Source of the DNA: Marisa cornuarietis
Taxonomy: Eukaryota; Mollusca; Gastropoda; Architaenioglossa; Ampullariidae
Direction of reading: 5' to 3'
Assembly (NCBI GenBank): GCA_004794655.1
Contig: SMMW01000018.1
Location: 1,442,501 to 1,506,500 of the forward strand
Length of the DNA: 64,000 bases
Shown: piece by piece, positions 56,601-59,600 of the stretch
Numbering within the stretch: the first letter of the stretch is position 1
How the letters are laid out: each line of letters opens with the position of its first letter
Notes under the pieces: model-generated
Seen by the model: the letters and a program-made list of their open reading frames with translations, nothing else
What the model was told of the DNA's origin: nothing
Database searches by the model: none
Position numbers and translations under genes: made by a program

Positions 56601-59600
56601 TGCTGCAGCATCAGCAGCATCTTTGCGTCCGAATCGGCTGATATTGACATTTCTCTTCTCTTAACCTGATAGTAAGCAAGCAAGGGTCTGTACACCTGCA
56701 ACAATGAAAAGGCGTCTAGTTTTGAGTAGAACACATTCCGATTCACTCTCTCCCCCCCCCACTCCCACTTCGACTTTCTGTGTGACGAGAGACAGAGAAG
56801 CTAAGAGACAGACACTTAGCAAATTACTTCACTGGGAGTCGTTGACTCGATTCAGTGAGTCAGCATGCATGTCTGTTACAGATAAAGCTGTCCCATCCTC
56901 ATTAAATGGGAGTTCTATCTGTGAGTAATGTAGTGGCCAGAATGCGTCTCTGCTATGTACAGTTTGTCTCTGTCTGCTTCCAGAGGGCTAACCGATTTGG
57001 TGGCCAAGTGGACGTTCAGGTGGAACTGCCCACACACACACTCTCTCTCTCTCTCCTTAACATGTTTTATAGCCTCGTCTTCAATAACGACTAACAGGAA
57101 GGCTAGCTTTTATATGTGTACCTTTTCTAGCATTTGCTGCATGTGGAAAAGGATGAATTCGTCCGAGTCGCCAAAGTCAAAATATGATGGCAAAATCATG
57201 TTAGCCTCTTTTTCCGTGGCCGGTTTGGGCACCTCACCGGTCGAGTTTCGAATGATGAAGACGCTGCGCTCCAGAAACCTCTCCTCGGGGATGCCGAAGT
57301 ACATGTAAATATGTGTTTTCATTACCATATGGGTGACAAGTTTCTGAAAGTAAATATAAACATGTGTTTTCGTCTTCTCTTGGGGGATACGGTCGACAGG
57401 TAGGTGTAAGAAAAAAAGGACGCCTGGACGCACACATGCATATTCAATATTATTTCGAGAAAGAATGAAATAGAAAAGCCGTAAAGAAAGATGTGAAAGA
57501 AGGGAGAAAGAAAATGGAAAGAAAATGACAAAAAAGAGGCAGTGGATGAAAGCAGGAGGAAACAAGCAAATTAAGAAAGAGGGGGAGGATTGATAGTCCT
57601 ATCTTCTTTTATCCGGTTGTGGGTTCCAATATTAGAACTACATAAACGTAATCAAACGTGTGTTTATGAAATAGTATTTTCATCATTTGTTGTCTTAATC
57701 AATAGCACGCGTTAAACCCACTTTCATTACAATGAAACAGTGTAGACTAAGTCAATTAGTAGCAGGTAGCCTGCAGAAGCAGCTCATATTGTTGACAATG
57801 ACGTGAAACTGTGAGCGGAAATGATGTCATCGTAACAATTACGAATAAAGAAATTTACTTTCACAATCTTGGGCATGGGGGGTGCGCCTAGCTCTTCATC
57901 TGATTCGTTCTCATCTTCTTCCTCCTCTTCTTCCTCTTCTTCCTCTTCCTCCTCTTCTTCCTCTTCGCTCTTTTCGACAACTGTCATGAGTAGAAGAAAT
58001 CCAAAGAGTGAGCTTAATTTTTTAGAGTCTAATACACAATGCTCTTATAATCATTTTTGCTTGAAAACTCAGTACCTTTGCAATATTTATCATTCAGGAT
58101 ATGCTTCTCTTCTTGTTATCTCCCCTAATCTTATTCAAAATGTGATGGGAGTCTTCCTCCCTAATCATAAGAAGAGGAGGAGAACGAAGGAAGAAAGGAA
58201 GGCAGGATCGAAGGAAAGAAAGAAAGAATCAATCAATCAATCAATTATAAGGCGTCTGTTCAACAGCTACTAAAAGCACTCATTCAGTCAAACACACACG
58301 TCAAAAAATACGATGAATAGCCTACCATTCAGGCATGAAAAAGAAGTACTCAGTCATATCCTGTCAAGAAACTGGACACGTTACTTGTAGTACTTTCAGA
58401 ACAAATACGTTCTCAACTGAGGTTTGAAGGCTGAGAAAGGAGTGGCTAACGTTAAAGAACAGAGGAATTTGCCGAGGTCCATAGTAAATCCGTGGGAGTG
58501 ACGCTTAGAACAGCCGAGGCGGAGAAGATGACAGCTGTCCGTGGACGAATAAAGAGGAGGTAGAAAGTAGCGAGTGACCTTTTTAGGTAACTTGGAGCTA
58601 GACCAGTGATGACGGATATAGCAGATAAAGAAACATTATATTTGATGCGTTCAGAGACAGGAAGTCAATAATACCATAGGCGTGCAAGATGCATAGTGAT
58701 GGTTTGAAAATAAGGCGGGCAGGAGAATGCTAAATTTTCTAAAAGGAAGAGAGAGTGACCTAAACACAACCATCTGAGAGTACGTTGCAGAAGTCTAACC
58801 GAAACAGCTCACTGGAGATGATTTAGAGCTTTAAGATGATGATGATGTCCATTTGTAATGCGTAGGTATCCATTCAGAAGAATGCTCACTGCGCAGCAAA
58901 AACAAAAAAATTAAGAAATAGAATAAATTAGTGGCTTCTTTATAATGAAAAACTATTTAAGGGAACTAATCCTCCCAAACTCATGATAGTACAATAGACT
59001 TTGGTAATGTGCTTTTTATTCCGTTAAGGGTTCAAAAGTTCTTCTTCCTGCGGAGATTGTGAGCTAGATGTGTTTCACCAAACCCAGTCGCACACACTTG
59101 ACAATGAAAGTTTTTTATTTCCCTAACCCTAGGAGTAGTAAGACAAGCAAAACATACTTTTTCACATCTAGTTCTCACCCTAAAAGAGGGAGAAGTATGC
59201 TAAACTGTTAGACTTCCACAAACATAATATTAAGAAAACAAAGCAGAATATAAAAAAACAACAGATAAGAATGGACAGTTTCTTTCCATTCAGATCAGGA
59301 GTACATCTGTGACCACAAGGCACCACAAATTTATATATGATCGTCAAGCATTTGGGTACATTGCTCAGTCTCTTAAGAATGCCGGCATCTCATTACTCCA
59401 TACATATCCTGTGTAATACTAAAAGTGTTGAATCCTTTCTTACGTATTCTTACGTCCACAATACCCTAAATTAATGCACAACACTGAAATTGTTTTTGTC
59501 ACAAGTGTACAGAAAATTAACTTCATCTTCAGTGACTTCCTTTTCATTATAGGCTGGACATGCTGTTTGTATTCTTGTATCAGGGTCAAACCACTTCTTA

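Noticed and set aside
57869..58273. Plus-strand poly-Ser frame
   Set aside because: Complement of the poly-Glu exon 2.
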